64,000 nt of DNA, taken from positions 2,046,001 to 2,110,000 of the forward strand of contig CAKKNE010000003.1 of the NCBI GenBank assembly GCA_918797485.1. Reading direction: 5' to 3'. Within the stretch, counting starts at the first letter, position 1, and each line of letters begins with the position of its first letter. A program made the position numbers and the translations under genes. The stretch is from Pelagomonas calceolata (Eukaryota; Sar; Pelagophyceae; Pelagomonadales; Pelagomonadaceae). Positions 16,681 to 25,550 of this stretch are shown piece after piece. The notes beneath the pieces are model-generated. The model saw nothing but the letters and a program-made list of their open reading frames with translations, made no database searches and was not told the origin of the DNA.

Positions 16681-18705
16681 ATGGAGAGCAACACACAAGC
16701 CATTCGCGTCGTGGCGCACCTGCGGTTTGACGACGACCACGAGCTACCCGCCAGCCGCGCCTACATAGATGGCGTGCTAGGGCGCGGCGGCCTGCGCAGC
16801 GAGGACGCGACGGCCGGCACGATCGGCGCGCTGGCCGCGGCGGCGCGGCGGCGCGACGTGCTCTGGGCGGTCGCAGCCGTGCCGTGCGACGCGTGGGTCG
16901 CCGCGCGGCGGCGGCGGGTCGGCGACGAGCCTGTCGACGCGACGGCGGCGGTCGCACGGAGCCGCGCCGCGTGGCATCGCGCGGTGCTCGAAACGCTGCC
17001 GCCGGACCGCGTCACGCTTCGGGACCCCGCGGACGACGAGGCGTTCCTAGATCTCGTCGCCGGGGCGGCCGGCCTGGCGCTCGGCGGGCGCGCACCGCGC
17101 GGCCGCACCCTGCGCGCCGCCAACGACAATCCGGCCGTCGTCCGGTCCCACGTGCTCGCGGCGGTGACGCTCGGCCCGGACGCGACGGCCGCGGACCGCA
17201 CGGCGCACGGCGCGGCGTGCCTGCTCCTGCCGACGGCCGCGGACCGCGCCTTCGCGGCGCGCGCGCTCGGCGGGACCGCGGCGCTCAACGCCAAGCGGTG
17301 GGTCGAGCGCGCGACGGGTGATACGGTTCGCCCCGCGGACTGGCGCGCGCGCATCGACGTCGTCGTGCCAACCGTGCGCCTCGACGCGGTCGCCGTCGCC
17401 CGCGTCGCGGCGCTTGCTGCGCCCGCGTGCCTGCCGGGCCTCACGCTCCTCGTCGTCGTCGACGAGCCCGCCGAGCAGAGCCGCGAGGGCGACCGTGCCG
17501 AGCGGCTGCGCGCGGCGCTCGCGGCGGCGCGCGCGGCGCGCGGCGGCGGCGGCCTCTACGTCCGCGTGCTTTCGACGGCCGGCCGCGCGCGGCCCGCGCG
17601 GCGGCCCTGCGAATCCGCGGCGGCGCGCCACCGCGGTACGGCCGGCGCCGCCGCCGCGCGGAACGTCGGCCTCGAGGCGTCGCGTGCGGAGTGGTGCGTG
17701 CTGCTCGACGACGACGTGGAACCGGCGCCGGACCTCCTCTACCGCTACGCGGACGCGGCGCACGCGGCCGGAGGCGACGCGGCGTGCGTCGGCCTCGCGG
17801 GCCTCACGGTCTTCCGCGACGCCGGCGACCGGTTTTCGCGCGCGGCGCGCTCGCTGGGCATGGTCGTGAACTTCGACAACGCGGCGACGTGGGCCGACGA
17901 CCCGGGCGGGCCGCCCTGGGCACCGACGGCGAACCTGATGGTGCGGCGCGTCTGGCCCGGGGGCAACGACGACGACGTCGAAGCGCCGCTCGCGGCGGTC
18001 GCGGCGCGCTTCGACGAGCGGTGCCCGCGCAACGGCGGCGCCGAGGACGTCGAGCTCGCGGCGCGCGCGCGGGCCGCGGGCCTGCGCCTCCGGGCGGCGC
18101 CGGGCGCGGTCGCGGCGCACGACCTGTGGCCCTGGCGCGGACAGCTCGCGCGCGCGTGCCGCTGGGGCCGCGCCACCGCGCTCCTTGCGGTCGCGCACCC
18201 GCGCCACGTCAAGCGGCGCCTTCCCAACGCCGTCGAGTGGACGGCCGGCGCGCTGGCGTATGGCCTCGCGCGCGCGCCGCGCCGGGCGCCCGCATACGCC
18301 CTCGCGATCCTCCTGGGACGGTTCTCGGCGTTAGCCGTCCGCCAGCATCGCAACGCGGTCGAAAACGAGCGCCTCAACAGCCATCTGCCGCCCGCGGAGC
18401 GCGTCGAAATGGGCGGCGGCGTTGGCTGCGCGGGAGCCTGGGATCGGTTTGTCGTCCACGGACTTCTGCGCGCGATTCTTGTCCTGGCGAGTGACTGCGG
18501 CGACTTCGCGGGCGCCGCAGCGCTCGTGCCGACCTTCGTCGCGTCCGGCTTCGACGGGCGCTACCTCTTCTTCGGCAGGGCATTCGACTACACGCTGGGC
18601 GCGCGCGCGCAGAAACCCCGCGGGCGGGCCGACGTCGTCACCGACGTCGCGAGCGTCGCAGGAATGCTCGCGTTCATCGTCCTGCTGGGAGAGTGGGTGC
18701 TGTAG
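16681..18705 (+). CDS. Glycosyltransferase, family-2-like, with C-terminal hydrophobic segments
   Basis: 674 residues from ATG 16681. Residues from about 225 hold a GT-A fold: IDVVVPTVR (first strand), LTLLVVVDEP, then AARNVGLEASRAEWCVLLDDDVEP, where DDD is the metal/nucleotide-binding motif. Later FDERCPRNGGAEDVELAARARAAGL resembles the acceptor-side ED motif of family-2 enzymes. An Ala-rich N-terminal region (1-220) has no clear family. The C-terminal part has a likely TM segment at the very end (MLAFIVLLGEWVL), and perhaps another around YALAILLGRFSALA. The donor and acceptor sugars are unknown. Very high GC content and extreme Ala/Arg use. It ends 39 bases from the convergent reductase-dioxygenase gene. 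Confidence 0.75.
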   Translation: MESNTQAIRVVAHLRFDDDHELPASRAYIDGVLGRGGLRSEDATAGTIGALAAAARRRDVLWAVAAVPCDAWVAARRRRVGDEPVDATAAVARSRAAWHRAVLETLPPDRVTLRDPADDEAFLDLVAGAAGLALGGRAPRGRTLRAANDNPAVVRSHVLAAVTLGPDATAADRTAHGAACLLLPTAADRAFAARALGGTAALNAKRWVERATGDTVRPADWRARIDVVVPTVRLDAVAVARVAALAAPACLPGLTLLVVVDEPAEQSREGDRAERLRAALAAARAARGGGGLYVRVLSTAGRARPARRPCESAAARHRGTAGAAAARNVGLEASRAEWCVLLDDDVEPAPDLLYRYADAAHAAGGDAACVGLAGLTVFRDAGDRFSRAARSLGMVVNFDNAATWADDPGGPPWAPTANLMVRRVWPGGNDDDVEAPLAAVAARFDERCPRNGGAEDVELAARARAAGLRLRAAPGAVAAHDLWPWRGQLARACRWGRATALLAVAHPRHVKRRLPNAVEWTAGALAYGLARAPRRAPAYALAILLGRFSALAVRQHRNAVENERLNSHLPPAERVEMGGGVGCAGAWDRFVVHGLLRAILVLASDCGDFAGAAALVPTFVASGFDGRYLFFGRAFDYTLGARAQKPRGRADVVTDVASVAGMLAFIVLLGEWVL

Positions 18706-18744
18706 GTCGCTAGACTGTTGTCATGTAGTACATACACATATTTG

Positions 18745-20940
18745 TTACACCGCCGCGTCGCCGCCGAGCAGCCGGGCCTCGTCTTCGTGGCGGCCGCGAT
18801 ACCTCCGCGGCCACGGCCACGGCCACGGCGACCACCGCGGACACGCGGCGCGCGGCGCGACGTCGGCGAGAGACGCGTCTGCGTCGCGCACGGCCCCGGA
18901 CGCGAGGTCGAATAGCCAAAAGGTGGCGCCCGCCAGAAGGTACGCCAGGAGGCGCGCGATGCGCGCGTGGGCGCGCAGGCGCGCATTGAACGCGCCGCCC
19001 GCGCGCAGGACGAGGTGGATCAAGCCGCGAACGGCCGCGTTCTCCGTCGCGGCGCGCGGCATCGTCGCGGCGACCGGCGACCGCACGCCTGCGCGCGCCG
19101 GCACGACCGCCCCGCGCTCGTCCCGCGCCCAGGGCTGCGGCGCGTTCACGATGCACCGCATTGGACTGCCCTCGACGGCGACGCTCGCGCTGTGCACCAT
19201 CAGCGGATGCAGCACGTAGACGTCGCCGGCGCGCCCCGTGGCGGCGACGACGTCCGCGGCGGGCGCCGCCGCGCGGCATGCGGCGCAGAGAGCGTGCATG
19301 CCGCGGACGTCGAGGCCCCGGGGCGCCGCCGCGAGCGCCTTCCCCATCGCGCGGTGGCTCCCCCGGAGGAGCAGCGTCGGCCCGGCATCGGGACGCACGT
19401 CCGTCAGGAGGACGAGCACGACGACGTGGGCGCTCGCGAGGTAGTCCTCGAGCTCGAAGGCGTGCGGCGCCGCGCCGCGGCGGCCGTTTCCGTGGTCGAT
19501 GTGCCACGTCGCCGCGAACTCTCCCGGCAGCGTCGCGGCCGGGTCGAGCGGGGACGGCGGCGCCCAGGTCCCGGCCGTCCCGCGGCGGTGCGTCGTCACC
19601 CACGCGCCAAAGGCGCCCGGCGGCGCGTCCGGCAGCGAGAGCGCGGCGAGCGGTGCGGCGAACAGCGGCGCGTCGATCGCCGCGGCGACGGCTCCCGCGA
19701 GCGCCGCGCCCGCGGCGCGCTCGGCGGCGCCGAAGGGCACCACCTCGCGCGACCGACCGTAGGCGCCCGCGTCGCGCGCGGCCGCGGCGCCCACCAGCGC
19801 CGCTCTAAGGACCGGCGCGTCGAAGGCGCCGGACAGCTTGGCGAAGCCGTCGTTGGCGAGGCGCCGCGCCACGTCAGCGGCCGCCGGGTCGGCATAGGCG
19901 GACGCGAGCAATGCGCCCGTCGACGGGTGGAGCCGGCGCCGCAGCGCCCAGCGCAGGGCCGCGCGTGGCGTTGGCGCGCCCCAGGTCCAGACGTCGACGC
20001 CCCGCAGCGCGACGAGAGCCGAGACGGTCGCGTCGTCGAGCGGTCGGTCGAGGTCTTCCGGCGACCTCAACAAGTCGCGGAGCTGGCGGTGCGACGTGAC
20101 CTGGACTAACGCCGAGGCGATACCCGGCGCGTGCGCGGCGAAGCGTATCGCGACGTCCTGCGGCCGCGAGCCGCAGGCGTCGGCGATGCCGCCGAACGCG
20201 GCGACGCGGCGCAGCAGCTCGCGGAACGGCACGCGCGCGCGGCCGTCGCCGCCCGCCCCGACCTCGCGCGGTAGCAGGTCGGCCCGGCCCGCGAGCAGCG
20301 CGCGCGCGACGCCGACGCCCTGCGTCGTGAGCCAGCCCTGGGCGAGGACCGACTGGGCCAACACGCCCACGCCGGCGCTGCGGCAGCCGTCGATGAGCGC
20401 GGCGTGCTCCTGCTGGAGCACGTTGAACGGCACCTGGAGTGCGTCGCAGCCCAGCGCCACGCAGCGGCGGCCGCACTCGAACGAGTGCACGCTCGCGCCC
20501 CAGCCGCCGATTTCCCCGGCAGTGACCGCGGCCTCGAGGACCTGCGCCACGGCCGGCGTGACGGCGTCCGCGGGCGGCGAGTGCAGCTGGTAGAGCGCGA
20601 GCCGCTTGCCGCGGAGCGCGGCGCGGCTCGCATCCAGCGCCGCGCGGCCCGCCGCGACGGACCAGTCGTGCTCGTATCCGTTCCGCGCGCACGGGTTGCC
20701 GTACTTCGTCGCCACGGCGACGCCGCAAGACGCCAGGCCGACGACGAACTCCGAGTGGCCGTACGCGTCAGATGTGTCGACGAGCGCGACGCCCGCGCGG
20801 CAAGCGGCCTCGAGAATGCGGGCGCCCTCTCCGTCCCCCAGCGTGGCCCCACCCAGCGAGACGGCCGCCACCGCGTCGCCCGCGCGACGCAAAAGGCGGC
20901 GTGTGCAGGCGAGCCGCCCGGGCGCTGGCGCCTCTGCCAT
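18745..20940 (-). CDS. Aldo-keto reductase fused to phytanoyl-CoA-type 2-oxoglutarate dioxygenase, copy 1
   Basis: 731 residues from ATG 20940 (a GTG nine codons earlier is in frame). N-terminal half (about 20-330): an aldo-keto reductase with SLGGATLG, VDTSDAYGHSE (catalytic Asp and Tyr), VATKYGN (Lys) and LYQLHSPPAD (His). C-terminal half (about 365-640): a phytanoyl-CoA dioxygenase-like double-stranded beta-helix with the iron ligands in WHIDHGNG (HxD) and DVYVLHPLMVHSAS (distal His), followed by Arg. A hydrophobic segment (RIARLLAYLLAGATFWLF) and a tail with DEARLL, an acidic dileucine-type motif, suggest membrane anchoring with a sorting signal (inference). One protein could reduce a carbonyl and hydroxylate the same scaffold. 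Substrate unknown. A tandem paralogue follows at 21312-23565. Confidence 0.82.
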   Translation of the reverse strand: MAEAPAPGRLACTRRLLRRAGDAVAAVSLGGATLGDGEGARILEAACRAGVALVDTSDAYGHSEFVVGLASCGVAVATKYGNPCARNGYEHDWSVAAGRAALDASRAALRGKRLALYQLHSPPADAVTPAVAQVLEAAVTAGEIGGWGASVHSFECGRRCVALGCDALQVPFNVLQQEHAALIDGCRSAGVGVLAQSVLAQGWLTTQGVGVARALLAGRADLLPREVGAGGDGRARVPFRELLRRVAAFGGIADACGSRPQDVAIRFAAHAPGIASALVQVTSHRQLRDLLRSPEDLDRPLDDATVSALVALRGVDVWTWGAPTPRAALRWALRRRLHPSTGALLASAYADPAAADVARRLANDGFAKLSGAFDAPVLRAALVGAAAARDAGAYGRSREVVPFGAAERAAGAALAGAVAAAIDAPLFAAPLAALSLPDAPPGAFGAWVTTHRRGTAGTWAPPSPLDPAATLPGEFAATWHIDHGNGRRGAAPHAFELEDYLASAHVVVLVLLTDVRPDAGPTLLLRGSHRAMGKALAAAPRGLDVRGMHALCAACRAAAPAADVVAATGRAGDVYVLHPLMVHSASVAVEGSPMRCIVNAPQPWARDERGAVVPARAGVRSPVAATMPRAATENAAVRGLIHLVLRAGGAFNARLRAHARIARLLAYLLAGATFWLFDLASGAVRDADASLADVAPRAACPRWSPWPWPWPRRYRGRHEDEARLLGGDAAV

Positions 20941-21015
20941 CACGAGGCTGCCCCGCGCTCGAGCCACGATGCTTGCTTGCCTAAACGCGCGGGAGCCCTG
21001 GAAGCCCCGATCGCG

Positions 21016-21037
21016 CTAGCGGCCTGTAAGACACTAG
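21016..21037 (-). repeat. Dispersed 22-base CTAG element
   Basis: CTAGCGGC, CT, GTAAGACACTAG on the plus strand, with the extended tail CAGTCAAG. It lies 76 bases upstream of the ATG of fusion copy 1. Confidence 0.8.
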
Positions 21038-21164
21038 CAGTCAAGCATTTTCGGCCCCGTCGTAAAAGAGGAGCCAGCGGCCAGTTCCACATCCTGATGG
21101 GGGGCGTCCCGAAGAGGGGGGGGGCGTGCGAGTCCCTGCGACTCAGCCCTTGCGTCCTAGTCCA

Positions 21165-21240
21165 GCCGGACGGGTGGGCCCGGCCGCCCGGGGGGAGCGG
21201 GAGGGGTACGGGGGACCCTACGACGTAACTAGCCTGAGCC
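21165..21240 (-). repeat. Dispersed ~75-base repeat, inverted relative to 57577-57655
   Basis: The reverse complement runs from GGCTCAGGCTAGTTACGTCG through CCCGTACCCCTCCCGCTCCCC to CCCACCCGTCCGG. It matches the third copy in the array at 57432-57655 apart from a few substitutions and a small insertion. It lies between the two reductase-dioxygenase genes. Confidence 0.8.
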
Positions 21241-21311
21241 AAGCGGGTTTCCCCCAAGCTCTAAACGGGTTTTCGAGGGCCCGCGGGCCGAGAAAACAGA
21301 CACAGTCGAAT

Positions 21312-23565
21312 CTACGGGTCCCCGCCGCCGCGCTGGAGGAGCGGCGTATCATCGTCATAGCCGCTGCCGCCGACCTCCGCGTCGGGCGCGGGCGAGGGCC
21401 GGCGCCCGCGGCGTCCGAGCCATCCCCAAGCGCGGCGCGGCCGCGGCGCCTGGCGCGCGGCGGGCGCGGCGCAGCGGCAGAGGAGCGCGAAGCCGAGCGC
21501 GGCGGGCCAGTAGAGGAGCCACGCGAGGCGCGGGAAGCGCGCGCGGCACCGCTGGTGGAGCGCGCCGAAGGCCGCGGTCCACGCGACGAGCGGGACGACG
21601 AGCGGCCCGCAGCAGCCGCCCCCCCGCAACGCGTCGCGGATCGGAAGGTCGAGCGCGGAAAGCGATCCCTTCGCTGTTCGGCGCGGCCGCGCCGGGTACG
21701 GCAAGTTCAGGATCGCACGTGGCGCCCGGCGCGTCGATGCGGAGGCGGTGTGGAGCAGCAGCGGGTGGACGAGGAACGCGTCGCCCGCGGCGCCGACGAG
21801 CGTCGTCGCGTCGGCGTCGCCGAAGTACGAATCCGCCGCCGCACAGAGCGCGTACATGCGCGGCGTGTCCAGGAGGACCCGGCGCCACGGGCCGAGGCCC
21901 GCGAGGATGTTCGCCATCACCCGCTGGGATCCGGGCCACGCGACCGTCGGGCCCTGGTCCCGCGCCACGTCCGTCAGGAGGACATAAACGACGCACCAGG
22001 GCGCTAGCAGCTGATCCTCGAGCGCAAAGTCCCAGGCGGCGCCGTGCGGGCCGTGGTCGACGTGGTGGCCGTTGGCGACGCCGAGGCCCCAGGGCGAGAG
22101 GCCCGTCGCGACCGCCTCGCGGCCGCTCGGGCAGCGCCACGCCGCGACGCCCGGCGTCGCGCGGGCGTGCGCGACGACGTTTGCGGCGAAGGCCTTCTCC
22201 GCTCTCCCGGACCGACGCGGCCACGCGTCCGCGAAGCTGTCGACGGCAAACGGCGGCGTCGCGCGGCGGCAGCAGGTCGCGTCGTCGAGGATGGCGGCGA
22301 GCGCCGCCTCCAGGTCGCCCGGGAACGCGCCGGCGGCGAGCGGCGCGGCGACGTCGCGGTGGAAGTACGACGCCTGCGGTCGGCCCGGCTCGGCGACCGC
22401 GCCCGCTGCAAGCGCGCTCGCCACGTCCCGCGGGAATGCGCCACGGAAGGGCCCCGCGACGCCGCGCGTCGCGAAGTCCCGGCGCCATCTGGCCTCGTGC
22501 GGCGCGTAGCGGCCGCCCGCGTCGTAGAAGCCTGCGTGCCGCGTCGTTCGCGAACGATACGTGCGCGAAATACCATGGAAGACGACGAGGCGGACGCCGC
22601 GCCGCGCCGCCCGCGCTCCGGAGGGCCTCCGTCGCGTGCAGCTCCTCGAGCACGTCGCGTGGCGTCGGCCCCGCCCAGTCCCAGACGCGCGCGGCGCCGC
22701 CGTGGGCGCGGTCGCCCGGCGACGTTCCCAACGCAACGAGCGCCGCGCGCGCCGACTCCGGCAGCGGCTCGTCGAGACCGGCGCCGGCGACGAGGTCCGC
22801 GAGGCCCCGTGCGTCGTGCGCCTGGACGAGCGCCGAGGTCACGCCCGTCGCGTGCGCGGCAAAGCGCAGCGCGAGGTGTTCGACGCGCACGCCGCAGCCC
22901 TCGGCGACGGCCGCGACCGCGACGACGCGCTCGAAGAGCGCCCGCCGGCGCGGCGCGGATTCGTGGAGGAGACCGAGGCGAGCGGCCGCGACGCCGCGCG
23001 CCGTGAGCCAGCCGCGCGCGAGCGCGGACCTCGCGAGCACGCCGACGCCGCGCGCCGCGCAGGCGGCGAGGAGCGGCGCGAGCGACTGGTCCAGGGCGTT
23101 GAACGGCGCCTGGAGGCAGCGCGCGCCTGCGGCGACCGCGGCCGCGCCCGCCGCGTAGCTCTCGACCGACGCGCCCCACGCGCCGACGACGCCGCCCGCG
23201 ACGAGGCGCCCGAGCGTCTCGACGAGCGCCACGTCGTAGGCGAAGTCGTCGGGCGGCGAGTGGAGCTGGTAGAGCGCGATGCGCCGCCGCCGCAGCCGCG
23301 CGACGGCCTCGGCCGCCGCCGCCGTGCACCGCGACGCGGAGAAGTCGCCGCCGAACTTGGAGGCCACGTGGAGCGACTGGCCGTGCGCGCCGAGGAGCGC
23401 CTCCGAGGCGCCGTAGGAGTCCGCCGTGTCCGCGAGGCGCACGCCTAGGTCCGAGGCCGCCCGCAGCAGCTCCGCCGCCGCGCCCGGGCGCAGCGTCGCG
23501 GCGCCCAGCGAGACGCAGGCGACTTCGCAGCCCGGGTAGAGCGACCGCGTGTCGCGCAGCGCCAT
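21312..23565 (-). CDS. Aldo-keto reductase / dioxygenase fusion, copy 2, with a frame break near 22560
   Basis: Tandem paralogue of the gene at 18745-20940, same strand. The reductase half reads from ATG 23565: VSLGAATLRPG, LADTADSYGASE (Asp/Tyr), VASKFGGD (Lys), LYQLHSPPDD (His). The dioxygenase half is in another frame, from about 22550 to 21312: HHVDHGPHG (HxD), GPTVAWPGSQRVM, DAFLVHPLLLHTAS. The frames change near 22540-22600. A 42-base GT-AG candidate there (GTATTTCG to CACGCAG) does not change frame, so either an unrecognised intron or a real frameshift is present. The C-terminus has hydrophobic segments (GPLVVPLVAWTAAFGAL, LLYWPAALGFALLC) and ends with DDDTPLL, again an acidic dileucine pattern as in copy 1. 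Confidence 0.7.
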
Positions 23566-23689
23566 TACAACAGCTCCCGCAGCATGAGCTTTAGGAGAGG
23601 GCGGCGGGGGCTGCCCCGCAATAAGATTCCGCTTCCCTGGGGGCGGACAAGGCCGCAATACTCTCCGCCGCGCGCGCGCTGCTGCGGGT

Positions 23690-23751
23690 ATTTAGCCCCC
23701 CCTCCCAGCACGAAAAGCTCTCGCGCGTTTCGTGCGGGGTGGGGGGCTAAA
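23690..23751. repeat. Large GC-rich hairpin / foldback
   Basis: The outer arms TTTAGCCCCCC and GGGGGGCTAAA and inner arms GCACGAAA and TTTCGTGC enclose a 12-base loop. The sequence could form a nearly continuous stem-loop of about 60 bases. It lies in the spacer beyond fusion copy 2, next to the repeat-protein relic. Confidence 0.75.
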
Positions 23752-23810
23752 ACCCGTCTAGCGGGGCGCCCAGCAAAGGTCCCTGCGGCCGGCTCTAGTA
23801 CCTCACGGAA

Positions 23811-23998
23811 CGTGTCCAATGTGACGGATATGAGTGCTATGTTTAAAAACGCAACCTCCCTCAACCAACCGTTCAATGATTGGAACGTGTCACGAATATG
23901 AGACTTATGTTTTGTAACGCAACGTCCTTCAACCAGCCGCTCGACAACTGGAACGTGTCCAATGTGCACGATATGAAATTCATGTTTAAAGAAGCATG
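23811..23998 (+). pseudogene. Relic of a BspA/DUF285-type surface-repeat protein
   Basis: The plus strand encodes degenerate repeats of the form NVSNVTDMSAMFKNATSLNQ then PFNDWNVS, given as positions 23814-23898. After a stop or frame change, the next units are MFCNATSFNQPLDNWNVSNV and MKFMF. This is the DUF285 (BspA-like leucine-rich) repeat found in bacterial lipoproteins and expanded in some algae. Only about two and a half units remain, broken by stops, with no start and no secretion signal. I read it as a fragment left by rearrangement rather than a gene. Confidence 0.7.
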
Positions 23999-24035
23999 AC
24001 GCAAAACTCACTAGGGCCTGTGTCTCTAGAGTGTG

Positions 24036-24063
24036 TGCCCCGTACCGTTAACGGTACGGGGCA
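24036..24063. repeat. Perfect 28-base palindrome
   Basis: The half-site TGCCCCGTACCGTT is followed directly by its exact reverse complement, centred on GTTAAC. It lies between the DUF285 relic and the cytochrome b5 reductase 3' end. It could be a protein-binding site, a transcription end structure, or a target-site relic. Confidence 0.85.
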
Positions 24064-24205
24064 TACGCCGCCGAGGCGCGAAGGCGACAACGTTCGTCGG
24101 GCTCCACGCCATGGACGCGACGGTCCGCTCCGTCGTCGGCGCGCGCAGGCCGCACGAGCTCGGGGCCTTGGACGGACGGTAACAAATAGCGACGAATTCA
24201 CACAA

Positions 24206-25234
24206 CTAGAACTTATAGACCTGGCTCTTCGCATAACCCAGCTTCTTCAGCAGGCCCGTCACCTCGGGGTCGCCTCGAGGGCCACACAAAGCGTTGTACA
24301 TGAGGTCCGGGCCGCAGACGAAGAGCACGCAGTCCTCCTCCGGTGGTGGCATGTGCCTTTTCACATGATCCTCGCCGATAACACCGCCTAACACATGACT
24401 GACTTTGAACCTCCAAAAATTCTCGGCCTCCCACTCATGTAATACATCGCGAGCTAGTATTCCCTCGGAAGTCTTGGAGCCGTAGACCAAACTGACTTCC
24501 GTCTCATCGTCCGGTGACCCTAGCATCGCGTGCAAGGCCTGGAGCATGGGTGTGATGCCGGTCCCGCCAGCGAGCATGCCGACCTTCTTCGCGGAGAAGG
24601 GGTATTGGGTTTTGACATTAAATTTTATATGTTTGAAGGGCATGGCTTCGTCGACTTCCATCGTCGCCAGGCGCTGGCTTAGGGCACCATTCGGATATGC
24701 TTTTACCAACAACTCGAAGCTTCCTGTTAAAGCGTTCGTGGAAATGGGCGTGTAGGGCCTTACGTCGTCCTTATGTCCTGCTAAGATGCACGCGCAGGTG
24801 CTCAGGTTCAGGGGCTTCGTCGCATCGGGTAGACCGAAGCGCACGACGAAGGAATCGTCGGTGACCCAAGTACGCTCCTCCAGCATACAGTCTGTGAACT
24901 CATCGGTGAGCTGACATAAACCAGGTGGCACTACTGCCGCGGTCGGGTCGCCGGCGGACCAGGCCGGCCGCAACTGCTCGGCGTCCACTTCCTTCGCATC
25001 GTACATTTTTATCAACGCTTCGTGCGGGCAGTCGTCCGGAATTATCTGCCCCACCGGTAGGGGTAAGGATCTGACGTAGTCCGACGGGTTGTGCTTCGCG
25101 GCGTAGATCTTACTACCGAGCCAGAAGTCGCCGGACGGCGCCAGGTGGAGAAACTGGGGCTCGGCTCTTGCGCTTGCGAGGCGGCGCGTGATTGTGCGCA
25201 GGGCTCGCGGCGCCTGGCGTCGGAGGTGGTGCAT
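24206..25234 (-). CDS. CYB5R: NADH-cytochrome b5 reductase, probably mitochondrial
   Basis: FAD enzyme that passes electrons from NADH to cytochrome b5. 342 residues from ATG 25234. The N-terminus (MHHLRRQAPRALRTITRRLA) is Arg-rich and without acids, like a mitochondrial presequence. The FAD domain has RPYTPIS; the NAD domain has GMLAGGTGITPMLQ and LFVCGPDLMYNALCG, and the protein ends QVYKF as is usual for the family. About 80 residues between the presequence and the FAD domain (WLGSKIYAAKHNPSDYVRS) are an extension relative to yeast Mcr1. The gene is divergent from the PITH gene, with a 22-base element 143 bases upstream. Confidence 0.92.
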   Translation of the reverse strand: MHHLRRQAPRALRTITRRLASARAEPQFLHLAPSGDFWLGSKIYAAKHNPSDYVRSLPLPVGQIIPDDCPHEALIKMYDAKEVDAEQLRPAWSAGDPTAAVVPPGLCQLTDEFTDCMLEERTWVTDDSFVVRFGLPDATKPLNLSTCACILAGHKDDVRPYTPISTNALTGSFELLVKAYPNGALSQRLATMEVDEAMPFKHIKFNVKTQYPFSAKKVGMLAGGTGITPMLQALHAMLGSPDDETEVSLVYGSKTSEGILARDVLHEWEAENFWRFKVSHVLGGVIGEDHVKRHMPPPEEDCVLFVCGPDLMYNALCGPRGDPEVTGLLKKLGYAKSQVYKF

Positions 25235-25376
25235 GCTGCAGAGGGCTGCAGTGCGTCAGGTCTGCCTTAGGCGTCTTGCCGTGCAAGCGCAATTGTCGCA
25301 GGAGTTCTGGTAATTATTTGGGCCGTTAAGCGGTACTGTAAAGCCACAAAACACGCTGCAGCGCTGGCAACGCGAG

Positions 25377-25398
25377 CTAGCGGCATGTAACACACTAG
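25377..25398 (-). repeat. Dispersed 22-base CTAG element, one substitution
   Basis: CTAGCGGC, AT, GTAACACACTAG on the plus strand (G to C in the right half). It lies 143 bases upstream of the cytochrome b5 reductase start, the same distance as between the element and the SART3 start. Confidence 0.75.
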
Positions 25399-25550
25399 GA
25401 AGCAGCGGGGCCCGGGCCGCCGCGCGTCGTCCTGACGCTTTGTAGCCGTGCAAACCGCCACATCGGTGGACCCGTATCGAGCAGCGATCGTACGCAGCGT
25501 TTTTTCACCGCGGCACGCCGTCGCGACCACCAACAGAGACTCTCTCAGAC

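Noticed and set aside
22530-22571. 42-base GT-AG intron in fusion copy 2
   Set aside because: Signals look good (GTATTT, CACGCAG), but its removal keeps the wrong frame and would delete coding similarity, so it does not repair the gene.
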